A stretch of DNA of 54,387 bases from the NCBI GenBank assembly GCA_026419775.2, contig JAOPGA020001656.1, positions 1 through 54,387 on the forward strand, read 5' to 3'. The position numbers were made by a program, and so were the translations under genes. A model generated the notes under the pieces. It saw only the letters and a list, made by a program, of their open reading frames with translations, was not told the DNA's origin and searched no databases. Source of the DNA: Acrasis kona. Its lineage: Eukaryota; Heterolobosea; Eutetramitea; Acrasida; Acrasidae. Shown in pieces: positions 12,262 through 22,057 of this stretch (its first letter is position 1; every line of letters starts with the position of its first letter).

Positions 12262-13884
12262 ATGAGAATTCTCATTTCATTATGCGCACTAGTTGCCTTG
12301 ACTTATGCAGCCTCCGTCGATCTCTTGATCGCAAAGGACTTGTTGTCAAACCCTGCCAATGGAGGTCCATCGACCTACCACAACAAGGATCAGTACTCCA
12401 TTTCTTGTTGTTCCGCCAGCAATGCAGCATATTTATTCACTGCCTACAACGTTGCATCGCTCTCTGGTAAACAAATCACAAGTGCCAACCTATACGTGAG
12501 CGTACTTTCCAACACACCACCCCAACGTGTTTCCGAGAACGACAACTCAAGAAATCCCAACGTTCAATTCTTCAATGCAACAGATTTTTCAGAGACACCA
12601 ACCACCAATATTAGTGAGTTCCCTGACTTTGGAAGCGACATCACCACCCTCTACTTGAACAACCAACAAGTATCAAGCTTCGACGTTACTTCTTTCGTTA
12701 AGGACGCCGTTGCCTCCAAAAAGGAATTCTTCAACGTTGGATGGAACCCAACCGGTGGTATTGGAGCATCCGTTACCGTTCAAGCCAGAGAAGCAAACAG
12801 CAGGTCATCATTCTTAAGAGTTGTTTATGAAGATGCTTCAATCGCACCAACATGCCCACCATGCCCATGTGGTGAGGTCAACCTTTCAGGTGACAACAAT
12901 GCATCACCAGCAAGACGTATCAGAACAACATGCCCAGTATGCAAACAATGCCCATCATCTGCTGCACCAACCACTGCTGCACCAACTGTCAACTTGACCC
13001 CAAGACCAACAACATCCGCACCATCAACCAGTGCACCAACCACCACCTGTCCACCATGCCCATGTGGTGAGACCAACCTATCTGGAGATAACAACGCTTC
13101 ACCTGCAAGAAGACTACGCACTACTTGCCCAGTCTGCAAGCAATGCCCAACCACCAGTGCACCAACCACTTCATCACCACCAGTTAACTTGACCCCAAGA
13201 CCAACAACATCTGCACCAACTACCTCTGCACCAAAACCAACCACCAGCGCACCAACCACTTCATCACCACCAGTTAACTTGACTCCAAGACCAACAACAT
13301 CTGCTCCTCAAACTTCACAATCACCCAAACCAACCCTACCAGTCTGCAATGCCAACCTCTCAGGTGACAACAACGCTTCACCAGCAAGAAGAGTCAGATC
13401 CAACACTTGCCAAGCTAACTTATCTGGAGACAACAATGCTTCACCAGCCAGAAGATTCAGAAATGTCTTCGCTCAAGAATGCAATGGAAATGGATACTGC
13501 AGTGGCGGATCATGCGTATGTAAGCCAGGATATCAGGGAGCTGATTGCGAAGAAGAATGCTTACAAGTCAACCCATGCTGGACATGCCCAAGTGGTTTTG
13601 TTCACTGGTATGAAACTGAGTTGACCAAGGCACCTGGTGATGATAGATGTGCTTGTGTTCCAGGTTCATCTACTTCAGCTGCACCAACTACTACCTTGCC
13701 ACCAGTCAACTTGACTCCAAGACCAACCACCAGTGCACCAACCACTTCTGCACCAAAACCAACAACTAGAGCCCCAACTCAAAATGAGTCTGGAGACGAT
13801 TTGTCAAGAGAGAACAACTCTGCAGCTCAAAAATCATTCTTCGTTGGAGTTGCTGTTGCAGTGATTGTCGCTTTTGCCATGTAA
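12262..13884 (+). CDS. Secreted, predicted GPI-anchored mucin-like surface protein
   Basis: 540 aa. The N-terminal signal peptide is MRILISLCALVALTYAAS. Residues about 20-190 form a DNRLRE-like beta domain (LSGKQITSANLYVSVLS; SFDVTSFVKDA; GGIGASVTVQAREANS). Then come Cys clusters (CPPCPCGE, CPVCKQCP), four copies of NLSGDNNASPARR and Pro/Thr/Ser stalks (NLTPRPTTSAP). One EGF module (CNGNGYCSGGSCVCKPGYQG) and a second Cys cluster follow. The C-terminus has a polar stretch followed by FFVGVAVAVIVAFAM with nothing after it, which is the form of a GPI-attachment signal. It is inferred to be displayed on the cell surface with a heavily O-glycosylated stalk. The NLSGDNNASPARR repeat is not a motif I know. 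Confidence 0.85.
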   Translation: MRILISLCALVALTYAASVDLLIAKDLLSNPANGGPSTYHNKDQYSISCCSASNAAYLFTAYNVASLSGKQITSANLYVSVLSNTPPQRVSENDNSRNPNVQFFNATDFSETPTTNISEFPDFGSDITTLYLNNQQVSSFDVTSFVKDAVASKKEFFNVGWNPTGGIGASVTVQAREANSRSSFLRVVYEDASIAPTCPPCPCGEVNLSGDNNASPARRIRTTCPVCKQCPSSAAPTTAAPTVNLTPRPTTSAPSTSAPTTTCPPCPCGETNLSGDNNASPARRLRTTCPVCKQCPTTSAPTTSSPPVNLTPRPTTSAPTTSAPKPTTSAPTTSSPPVNLTPRPTTSAPQTSQSPKPTLPVCNANLSGDNNASPARRVRSNTCQANLSGDNNASPARRFRNVFAQECNGNGYCSGGSCVCKPGYQGADCEEECLQVNPCWTCPSGFVHWYETELTKAPGDDRCACVPGSSTSAAPTTTLPPVNLTPRPTTSAPTTSAPKPTTRAPTQNESGDDLSRENNSAAQKSFFVGVAVAVIVAFAM

Positions 13885-14309
13885 AAAAATTAATACATAA
13901 ATAAATATTTGAATTAAAAATATGTTTTAATGGATGACGTCATGAACACTTTCAGTTAAGTTAACTTTTAGTTTTGTTTGTAATTCTACATTGTGATCGG
14001 CCAGATCTTCCAATTAACATTGTTAAACGAATCGTTACCTAACAAGCTGCTTCCAGACTGAATTAGTTTGAAAAGATAGGCTTCTTATTTAAATTGAACG
14101 AAATACTGATTAACGATTGCATAAAGTACATGCACATTCTTCCTCGCTTAAGAACATATCTATTAATAAAAGTAATTGTATAATAATAGAGATAACCGTT
14201 CAAATGTCATGGAAAATAATAAAAATAAGACGCGTGCTACCTTATTTGGATAAATGGCAAAGTTCCGGTAAAAACTTACAACGTAGTGTAAATATTAACA
14301 AACGAAGAC
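13885..14309. other. Intergenic region
   Basis: 425 bp, AT-rich. An aataaat string about 15 bp after the mucin stop may be its poly(A) signal. No supported gene; a 68-codon frame overlapping the next gene has low-quality composition. Confidence 0.5.
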
Positions 14310-15548
14310 ATGGAGAAGGTTGAAGAACACGAAGAAAGTCAAATCCTTGCCAATAAGTTCCTAGAATCTATTAAAAGTGCCAAACATCGCCTGCAAAGAA
14401 ATCAACACGAAAGATTGTTTACAGTCGATTACTACAAAGAAGCATGTGAAGTACTTTTGTCCATTCACGACGCAGAAATATTGACAGAGGTTAAAAAAGC
14501 CATAGATTGTAGTGGAGAAAGTTTACTTGACTTTATATTTGATACATTATCATCTGAGTACCGCATCAAACTCCTTTCGCATATCAAAGCCATTAATAAC
14601 AAATACAACAGCGACTATCCACCAGTGTTACTAACTGATGTCGACGATACATTGTTTGCGAGTCTAATAGACAGGTCGTTTGGGATGCACCAACCATACC
14701 CCGGTGTATCTCATTTGTACCATTATATAACTACAAAGAAAAAGATTTCTTTTGTAGCAGTACTTTCAGCTAGACCCAAACTAATGAGGAGTAAGACAAG
14801 AGGACAACTCGAGAATGGAGCATTAAAACACACAAAGTTTTCTGTGCTCGATGGAGAGGTTATCGACCTTCCGTCAGCCATAAAAGGTAAACATCTGCAG
14901 TTTGAATTTTTTTAACAACCCAAAAGGCACATCGCTTGATATATTTACGGCTATTCTAGGATTGCCCGCCACCGATAGAAAAGAATGCTACATGAAGATG
15001 GCAAACACAAAATTTCTTAATTACTCAAGATATTGTCTCATTTACCCTGAAATGAAATTTATATTTTTCGGAGGTTTGTTTTCTTCTCAAGTACGAAATC
15101 GTTGACATTGATAGATTCGGGACAGGGAGATGTAGATACAGCCTTACTCATGTGCACCAATCCACAAACTACGTGCAGCTTTATACATGATTTGAGACCA
15201 GGTGGATTTACAGGAAAATCATTGTTGGAAGAAGCAGATAGATCACTTTTAGAAAAACAAAACATTTTTGTGTTCGACCATCATTGCGACATACTCAGCA
15301 ATAAACAAATGAAGAAATTCTTGACTGCAGATGAGATTAATTTGATATTTGATAAAGTAGAAGAGGAATGGAAAGATGAACATGAACTGCGAAATCACTG
15401 GACAGAGCTTAAGAAGAGTGCACATAGTAGAGAGGATAAGGAGGATATTGCGGGTCCAGATGACCAAAAGCATCACGATGGAGAAAGCGAAAAATCAACA
15501 AAGAAGCATACAAGTATTATCAAAACAAAGAAATGTGTAATTTTATAA
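14310..15548 (+). CDS. APP1-type phosphatidate phosphatase with C-terminal CaaX box
   Basis: Exons are 14310-14886, 14927-15073 and 15115-15548, with introns of 40 and 41 nt; 385 aa. The catalytic APP1 (DUF2183, HAD-like) signature TDVDDTLFAS lies near residue 112. It is followed by SARPKLMRSKTR, FGDSGQGDVDTA across the second splice site, and FDHHCDIL. Splicing restores each motif in phase. The family dephosphorylates phosphatidate to diacylglycerol; yeast App1 acts at endocytic/actin patches. The protein ends KTKKCVIL, a textbook CaaX box of the geranylgeranyl type preceded by Lys residues, which would tether it to membrane. The charged 90-residue tail before the box is predicted disordered. 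Confidence 0.85.
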
Positions 15549-15697
15549 AAAACAATGTTTTAAACTTTGGCACAATCTTCACAACAGAGTCTTCTTGTTA
15601 GAATCTTCATTGGACACCTTAAACAGTAGAGTCCGATTTCTTTTCTTCTCCAATAATTATTAGTCACAACACTTCTTGGTTTCTAAAATTTGTAACC

Positions 15698-17233
15698 ATG
15701 TTAAAAAGGGTTGTTTCATTTGTTGGTGTTTCGATTCGACCTTCCATCATATCGAATACATTTGTTAATAGGGGATTTCACGTAACCCGTTTCACATGTG
15801 CCGATCTAAAACTTACAAACAAAGACCTTGAAGTAAAATTAAAAACATTTGAAGATGAAATCGTAAGAGAGACAGATAGCTTGGCAAGAATTGATCAAGA
15901 ACAACTCTCACACGATTCTCTTTTCAGAGCGAAGAAGTTATGCGACAGTGGACTCAAAAGTATCAGCGACTTTAGAGCCGCTATTGAGAATTCAAATCTA
16001 GAGAAACACGAACTCACTCGAGCAATTCATACGATTACAGCCAGAGAGGGATTTCTTTTGAGTCGACGAGCTGACATTCACTTTTCTAATTTTGGTGCCG
16101 ACCCTAGTAATACCAGATCTCTACGTTTGGCATTGACTGACCTGGAATCTGCCTACAACATTAATCCAAACAACCTGCAACCACTGTACTTGATGGCTTC
16201 TGCAACGTATGACATGACCGGAGATTCAGAAAGAGCCATACAATACATTGATAGAGCCATGAAGGTAGTCAAAGAACAAGTTGCGTCAATAAAAAAACAG
16301 TACAACAGTAAGCCTCAACAAAAAGAATTTGATCCAGTAGCACACGGGAACCAGGATGTGTCTGCATTTTACGCTTTGAGAGGTATACTTTTAACCACTT
16401 CACAACTCAAAAGGTATCAAGAGGCTCAAGAAATGTTTACAACTGCAATAAAGTATGCTGACAAGTATGCACATCCCGACCAACAAAAGGCACAACTGTA
16501 CATTCATCGTGCAGTGTCACGACTTGAACATGTCTTGTCAAACGAACCAGAACCAGAACCTGAACCTGAACATTTCACAGCAAAATCAGTCTTGAAGGAT
16601 TTGAATTACGCACTAGAGTTGGATCCCGATAACTACTTTGCAAACCTCCACCTCGGAACATATTACAGAGTGATGGAATATAACGTCGAACAACTTTTAT
16701 ACAATTTGAGGAGATATAGAAGGGAGGCTGTGAAACACATTGAGGCCGGAGACTGGGAAGCCATATCAAGAGTGGATAAGATTATTGAATACTTTCAAGT
16801 CATTGACAACTTTGACGAATTGGTTAGGAACAATCCAGACAAACCCGATTATTACGTACAAAGAGCCATGCATTATTTACATTTATACAGCTTTACGGAA
16901 GCAGAAAATGCACCTTCCAATAAGGAAAATGAATATGCAGATAAAGCAATTAGTGATTTGAAGTTCTTATCCAAGAAGTTTGGTTCCCAAAGCATTCACG
17001 TATTACATTTAAGTTCAGAAATAGCAAAGACTGTTTTGAAGAACAACAAAGAAGCACTTTTGAGATATGAAAGAGTTTTGGGTTCTACAGATGAAGATCA
17101 TTTAAATTACAAAGCCAACGCTGAGAGAAATATTAAGGAACTGAAAGTTATTGTCGAGAAGGAGTTGAAAATGGTCGAAAATATGATAGAGGAAGAGGAC
17201 TCTGCTCTTGTTAAACCTAATGTTAAAAAATAA
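15698..17233 (+). CDS. Mitochondrial TPR-repeat protein, uncharacterised
   Basis: 511 aa, single exon. The N-terminus MLKRVVSFVGVSIRPS has Arg and no acid, as in a mitochondrial presequence. The rest is alpha-helical with TPR-like pairs: LTDLESAYNINPNNLQPLYL, SERAIQYIDRAMKV, QEAQEMFTTAIKYADKY and LKDLNYALELDPDNYFANLH. A short EPEPEPEP run lies near residue 290. No enzymatic domain. A scaffold or assembly role is likely, but none can be named. Confidence 0.75.
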   Translation: MLKRVVSFVGVSIRPSIISNTFVNRGFHVTRFTCADLKLTNKDLEVKLKTFEDEIVRETDSLARIDQEQLSHDSLFRAKKLCDSGLKSISDFRAAIENSNLEKHELTRAIHTITAREGFLLSRRADIHFSNFGADPSNTRSLRLALTDLESAYNINPNNLQPLYLMASATYDMTGDSERAIQYIDRAMKVVKEQVASIKKQYNSKPQQKEFDPVAHGNQDVSAFYALRGILLTTSQLKRYQEAQEMFTTAIKYADKYAHPDQQKAQLYIHRAVSRLEHVLSNEPEPEPEPEHFTAKSVLKDLNYALELDPDNYFANLHLGTYYRVMEYNVEQLLYNLRRYRREAVKHIEAGDWEAISRVDKIIEYFQVIDNFDELVRNNPDKPDYYVQRAMHYLHLYSFTEAENAPSNKENEYADKAISDLKFLSKKFGSQSIHVLHLSSEIAKTVLKNNKEALLRYERVLGSTDEDHLNYKANAERNIKELKVIVEKELKMVENMIEEEDSALVKPNVKK

Positions 17234-17262
17234 ATGTAACTTTTTTACAATAAAAATAGTCC

Positions 17263-17796
17263 ATGACAGATCATAAAAGTGAAGGAAGCGAAGGAGAGGA
17301 TGTCGCACTATTCACAATTGGTCTATTCAACTTGCGTGGTGCAGAATACAAAAAGATCCCAATATACGAACTTCCATTCACCTTTGGAAGTGCTGACGAT
17401 TGCAACCTGGTTATAAAAAACAACGAGGACATTCTTTCTGAGCACGCGACAATAACATCAGCAAAAGAAAAGGAGCAAAATAATTCCTTCATCATTAAAT
17501 GTTCAGGAGAGGTTCACATTAACGCAGAAAAGATAAAAAAGACAAAAAAGCTATCATCAGGAGACACCTTGTTAATTGGACCAATGAAGAATCATAAAAA
17601 GTTCATGTTTTATCTTGGTGATCAAAGTGAAGATGAGGAACAACAAGCAGGGACCGCCACAAAAGAACCGCAAGAAGCCAACACACCCACAAAAGCAAAG
17701 AAGAGGGAAAACAATCAAGTAGAAAAGACTTTTATTGAGTTCTTAGCAGAAGAAATAAAAAATAAAAAGCATCATCCCTCAGATGTTTCTAGTTAA
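17263..17796 (+). CDS. FHA-domain protein
   Basis: 177 aa. Residues about 10-120 form a forkhead-associated fold: FTFGSADDCNLVI, LSEHATIT, VHINAEKIKK and LSSGDTLLIGPM. It has a conserved G-S pair but SEH where canonical FHA has SxxH, so phosphothreonine binding is plausible, not proven. An acidic, Lys-rich linker and a C-terminal helix (EKTFIEFLAEEIKNKK) follow. The stop codon overlaps the 3' end of TRMT11 on the other strand by 8 bp. Confidence 0.8.
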   Translation: MTDHKSEGSEGEDVALFTIGLFNLRGAEYKKIPIYELPFTFGSADDCNLVIKNNEDILSEHATITSAKEKEQNNSFIIKCSGEVHINAEKIKKTKKLSSGDTLLIGPMKNHKKFMFYLGDQSEDEEQQAGTATKEPQEANTPTKAKKRENNQVEKTFIEFLAEEIKNKKHHPSDVSS

Positions 17797-19295
17797 ATTT
17801 TTCAACTGTAATTAATCTTCTGTGCTGTTTTTGTGTCATGACGTCGATCGAGTTACTAATCAATTTGAATTGAGGGTGCTTTGGTAGATCGTCTTCAATA
17901 AAGTCTGGTCCACAGTGAAACCAATATACAAGTCTTCCGCCGACAACTAAACTCCTTGCTGCAAATTCCATCAAGTCTGCCATCAATTCTTCAGGTTCGT
18001 AAGCTATTCTAGAAGGTATATGGTCTTTTGCTCTAAAAATGATTAACCCCAACAACGAACGTCTACTTACTTTTCTTCAGGTATGATTTTTATTTCGGAC
18101 TCTTCCTTTCCAATCTTCCTTGCACCTGCTCTAATGCCATATGGTGGGTCACATATGATTGCGTCAAGAGCGGGTCCTTTTCTGATTTTATTGTTGGCAA
18201 ACCTCCAAGCATACGTTTGTGAAAGATCAATTCTGACCAGGTCAAGTCCAGCCTTCTTTGTTAATCCATATTGATCCAAGTTGACTTTGATGTTGAAATC
18301 TTTATCTTTGATTTCTTGTTTTTCTTTCCACTGTTCCTTCTCCTCTGTTGTTTTTAGTGATTTGATGATTTCCTTTTTTTTGTAATTGTATTGTTTTCCT
18401 CTTAACACTCTTATATCAATGTCGGAACCAATGACATGTGCACCAAAATGAGCTGATAAAATGTTAGAAGCAGAAGAACTAGGACAAGTACCTGCGGAGA
18501 CTAGTAAGGAACCTGTTCCAGCGAATGGGTCCATGATTAAACTCTTTGATGTTACCAACCCTTGATTCGCAACGAGGAAGGATAAAGATGCGTTCATTGA
18601 TGTTGTTCCAATAAATTTTCTCTGTTTAAGATCATATTTTGTGATTAAATCACGTGCACTGTCGCTTATTTTCCTACAAAAGTATAGCGCGACTGTTTTT
18701 GGATTCATGAAATCTTTATCACGGGGTAATGTACAGGCTTCGAGCACGTCAAATTGTAACTGGGGCGATTCTAGACTAACTTTTCCTTTCCATGGCAAGT
18801 GCATAAAGTTATCAATGAGTTCTTGTTTATTAGGCCTCTTCTTTCCGAATGTTACAACATTTAGTTTGAATGTAGTATTCTCAGTAAGGTATCGTTCCTA
18901 CATCATGTTAGTTTGCTCTAATCAGACTTTAAATTACCGCCCAATTAGGATTTTGATCGATGAATACTCGGGCATTCTTCGCGAGATTCTCATATGTATC
19001 ACCAGTGCTCAATACCTCATATACACCTCTGTGTTGTTAGTTAAAAACAAAAAAAAGATCATACCTTAATAAAATGCACCTATTTGCTATATTAGTGGCA
19101 TCCTGCTCACTTGGGCACTTCACAACAAGAAAAATGTCCTATGATGTTAATACTGATGTATGAATTAATTTCACTCACATCTTCTTCTAGTGTTCCACTG
19201 TACGAAATCTGTACATTTAAAAGTTTTGCAACGCTATCGAGCTCTGGAAGACGAAAAGTTTCATAGTCTTTGTGAAATACGAACAGAAACTCCAT
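17789..19295 (-). CDS. TRMT11: tRNA (guanine(10)-N2)-methyltransferase TRMT11 homologue
   Basis: Five exons: 19295-19179, 19138-19065, 19028-18938, 18897-18071 and 18032-17789. Introns are 40, 36, 40 and 38 nt; the total is 450 aa in one continuous frame. The N-terminus FRLPELDSVAKLL and the THUMP-like region ILLRGVYEVLSTGDTYENL match TRMT11. The catalytic domain has DPFAGTGSLLVSAG (SAM binding), GSDIDIRVLRGK and the DPPYGIRAGARK active-site motif. The enzyme makes m2G10 in tRNAs with the TRMT112 partner. All splice joins were chosen because they restore the family alignment without stops. Confidence 0.92.
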
Positions 19296-19474
19296 TTTTT
19301 GTAATCTCAGATAGTCTTTACAACAAAGATATATTAAAAAAGTGAGTTTTACGAATAATAAAGCCGTTTCGTAATCATATAATAATAAGCTTGGGTATAT
19401 GAGTGAAACATGAAAAACCTCCACTTCCAAATAAATTCCCTTCTCTTGTAATTTTTGACATTTGAAGGCTCAAA

Positions 19475-20032
19475 ATGAATCCCGCACAGTTAATCGTTGC
19501 ATTGCTGCTTGGCTGCGTCGCAGCACAGGACACAAACTCTGTAATATCTAACGTCAATAGAATATTCGAGCAAAGCGCTTTGAATACAATACTTCCCTGC
19601 ATACAGAATGCGAACTGCTCGTCATGTGTAGGATCGTCTTCATGCGTATGGATGACAGGTGCATCTCTATATGTCAGTAGAGACAGTTCTCAACTTTATG
19701 ATTCCAAGGGCGCTGAATTTTGTTGGAAAGGCAATGGATTAGGAGCCGCATCAGATGTTTATTTGATTAACGCAAAGGATGCAAATCCCGCAAATATATA
19801 CGTTGTCGCTGGATTTAACAACTTCAAATGGAATCAATGCTCGCTAACAGGAGGCGCAGCGTTAGCAATTGGATTAATAGTACCGATCGCAGTTATCATA
19901 TTATTGGCCCTATTAATTTGCATTTGCTGCATCTGCTGTAGGAGGTTGAAACATAAAAATTCAAAGGAGGACAGACAAAATATGGTGAAGAAGGACAAGA
20001 GGGCTAACTGGTTAGCGAGAAGAGTAAAGTAA
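19475..20032 (+). CDS. Single-pass type I membrane protein, PSI/PTTG1IP-like
   Basis: 185 aa. Signal peptide MNPAQLIVALLLGCVAAQ, then a Cys-rich ectodomain with CIQNANCSSCVGSSSCVWM, which resembles a short PSI (plexin-semaphorin-integrin) module. A TM helix lies near residue 130-155 (ALAIGLIVPIAVIILLALLICIC), with a CxCC-rich inner edge that could be palmitoylated and a basic cytoplasmic tail. Architecture resembles PTTG1IP-family proteins, but identity is uncertain. It is divergent from TRMT11, with a 179-bp shared upstream region. Confidence 0.7.
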   Translation: MNPAQLIVALLLGCVAAQDTNSVISNVNRIFEQSALNTILPCIQNANCSSCVGSSSCVWMTGASLYVSRDSSQLYDSKGAEFCWKGNGLGAASDVYLINAKDANPANIYVVAGFNNFKWNQCSLTGGAALAIGLIVPIAVIILLALLICICCICCRRLKHKNSKEDRQNMVKKDKRANWLARRVK

Positions 20033-20108
20033 ACTCCATTAGAATGCCTACAAACTATGGTATAAATCATAATTCTAGTAAATTAAACAAATATTTATTA
20101 ATTATTCG

Positions 20109-21473
20109 TTAATCTGTTTTGACATAACTAATTCCGCTACGTTCATTTGCATCAAGCGATAAGCCAATCAAACAAAATGACAGAATACAACCTATGATGT
20201 ACAAGATAACAAAAAGAGGCATACATAGCATCAGAGGAAGATTAGTATTGTAATGTACTAACACCCCCACGCCCATCATGACATAATATACCAATATGGC
20301 CGAAATAAAGAGACTAGCCCTAACAAATGTATTTAAATTATTTTGTAATTTGATTTGGATCTTTGAGTATAATGGCATCACTAACTTTAAGACGCCCATC
20401 GTGATCAAAGCAAACAAGCCTTCTGCAACAGGAATATTAAACACCATTCTGATCTTTTTAAACATTGATTTGCCCTCGCTGTCTTTGAGATAATAAAAAG
20501 TTGGAACGGCCACTAACCAAAAGATGACTATGGGAGAGTATTTTAAAAATTTTGACATTCTCCAATTAAAAGGCAAGTCATAGACCTGATTAAATGAGAA
20601 CATGAATAAAAAACCAAACAAAAACATTGGTAATAATTTGATCGTATAGTTAGCTGTCTGATACGCGATGACAGCGGAGTGTATTGTTACGAAAAATTCT
20701 AGAAAAACAATCCAGAACTTGTTCAAGTGTGATCGAGTATAAACCAATGAACCCTGCAACATGATAATAGATGTATGGAAAAAACCCAAAGCGTGACCTA
20801 AGGTACTTTCCATAGGATGATACCAGAATGTATAGATGGCAGCCCAAGCAAATGCGTATCCATGGTATTTTCTAATAAGGGTGGTTGATTGGTGGAACTT
20901 TGAGACATTAATGTTATCTGGGGAAAGAGCGACTGCTCCTCTGCTTGTATACTCAATAACAAGAACAAAAACAAGCAACATGATGACAGTCCCTTGAGAG
21001 GTTGCAATGGGAGTGTCCTGGGCCAGTGCATCATAATGTGTATGTGTGTGAATTAAATGAACAACATGGAAAAAAGAATTAAGTAACAATGCAACATAAT
21101 TAAAACTTCTAACTTCTGTTCTATACTGCGGTCTTAAGCTTTGTGTGTAGTACAGCAGCGCCCATGCAGATATTTGATGCAGAGAATATAACGACCATGA
21201 GGTCAATCTCGTCCAAAAAGTTACTTCTTGAGGTGGTAGCTTCCAAAAATACCAGTTGGTACTTGCTGCAGAACCCTCGGGCTTTGCAATGAATCTCCCA
21301 TCGTGGTTTTTCAAGTCAATTGCGTTGGGAGCATTCCATCCACGAAAATTTCCACAAACGATTATTAATCCTGCAAAAACAGCACTCAATGAGCAAAACA
21401 AAATTAATGTCCGATAATCTGCGTCTTTTGTTGTTGAATTATTCTTGTGTGGTTCATTGACTGTCCTTGACAT
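20109..21473 (-). CDS. Polytopic membrane protein with conserved-looking histidine motifs
   Basis: 454 aa; about 9-10 hydrophobic segments. Striking His clusters lie in or next to membrane segments: FFHVVHLIHTHTHYDALAQD, FWYHPMESTLGHALGFFH and YTRSHLNKFW. Such motifs suggest metal binding, as in membrane oxidoreductases, but no named family was recognised with confidence. The start is ATG 21473; the reading frame extends only three codons upstream without an ATG. It converges with the PSI-like gene (76-bp gap). Confidence 0.75.
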   Translation of the reverse strand: MSRTVNEPHKNNSTTKDADYRTLILFCSLSAVFAGLIIVCGNFRGWNAPNAIDLKNHDGRFIAKPEGSAASTNWYFWKLPPQEVTFWTRLTSWSLYSLHQISAWALLYYTQSLRPQYRTEVRSFNYVALLLNSFFHVVHLIHTHTHYDALAQDTPIATSQGTVIMLLVFVLVIEYTSRGAVALSPDNINVSKFHQSTTLIRKYHGYAFAWAAIYTFWYHPMESTLGHALGFFHTSIIMLQGSLVYTRSHLNKFWIVFLEFFVTIHSAVIAYQTANYTIKLLPMFLFGFLFMFSFNQVYDLPFNWRMSKFLKYSPIVIFWLVAVPTFYYLKDSEGKSMFKKIRMVFNIPVAEGLFALITMGVLKLVMPLYSKIQIKLQNNLNTFVRASLFISAILVYYVMMGVGVLVHYNTNLPLMLCMPLFVILYIIGCILSFCLIGLSLDANERSGISYVKTD

Positions 21474-22057
21474 TGATAACAAGGTTGTCGGTTACAATAT
21501 CTCTTTCAACCAATCACTATTAATCTGAATTGTAAGCCAACCACAATTAAACTAATATGGTTGTTTGATTAATCTTCAAGAAGTGATAGTAGAATAATCA
21601 TGACGATGTGTGTTTCTTGTACAACCGGCTAGTGGTGCAGTAGGTGTTAACCTTCTGTATCCTTCAATAAAGATGGTGGGTGTTGTTTGCACATATCTAA
21701 ACTTAAAGTAACCTATTAAAGCAGATAATCATGGATGCCTTCAGGTACCACCTTCGTGAATGACCAATCTGCGTCGGAGGTTACATACAATTAATTTTTT
21801 GTTGAAATTACAGGTCAGATCCAACCAAACCCTAAGAATTCAGGTTTGGATTAACAAATATTCAGTGTGAATCGCGACTACTTTAAATAGCAACAAGACC
21901 ACAGCAATTATATATCATGATTATAGACCTGCTCATGTCTCTCAAAAGCCCCACAAAAACACTTTGCGTCTGGCATTGATTACTTGACGCCTTACAGTTT
22001 AAATGGAACAAAAATATTTTAAAAGTTTATTTTTACATGTTGCTTGTGTTTACTTGC
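21474..22057. other. Intergenic region
   Basis: 584 bp between two minus-strand genes. AT-rich, no sustained frame, no tRNA. It contains the upstream region of the polytopic gene and the 3' flank of the TMEM185-like gene. Confidence 0.5.

Noticed and set aside
12825-13259. 144-aa minus-strand frame rich in Val/Gly
   Set aside because: It is the complement of the Pro/Thr/Ala-rich stalk of the mucin gene, where low complexity keeps the antisense frame open.
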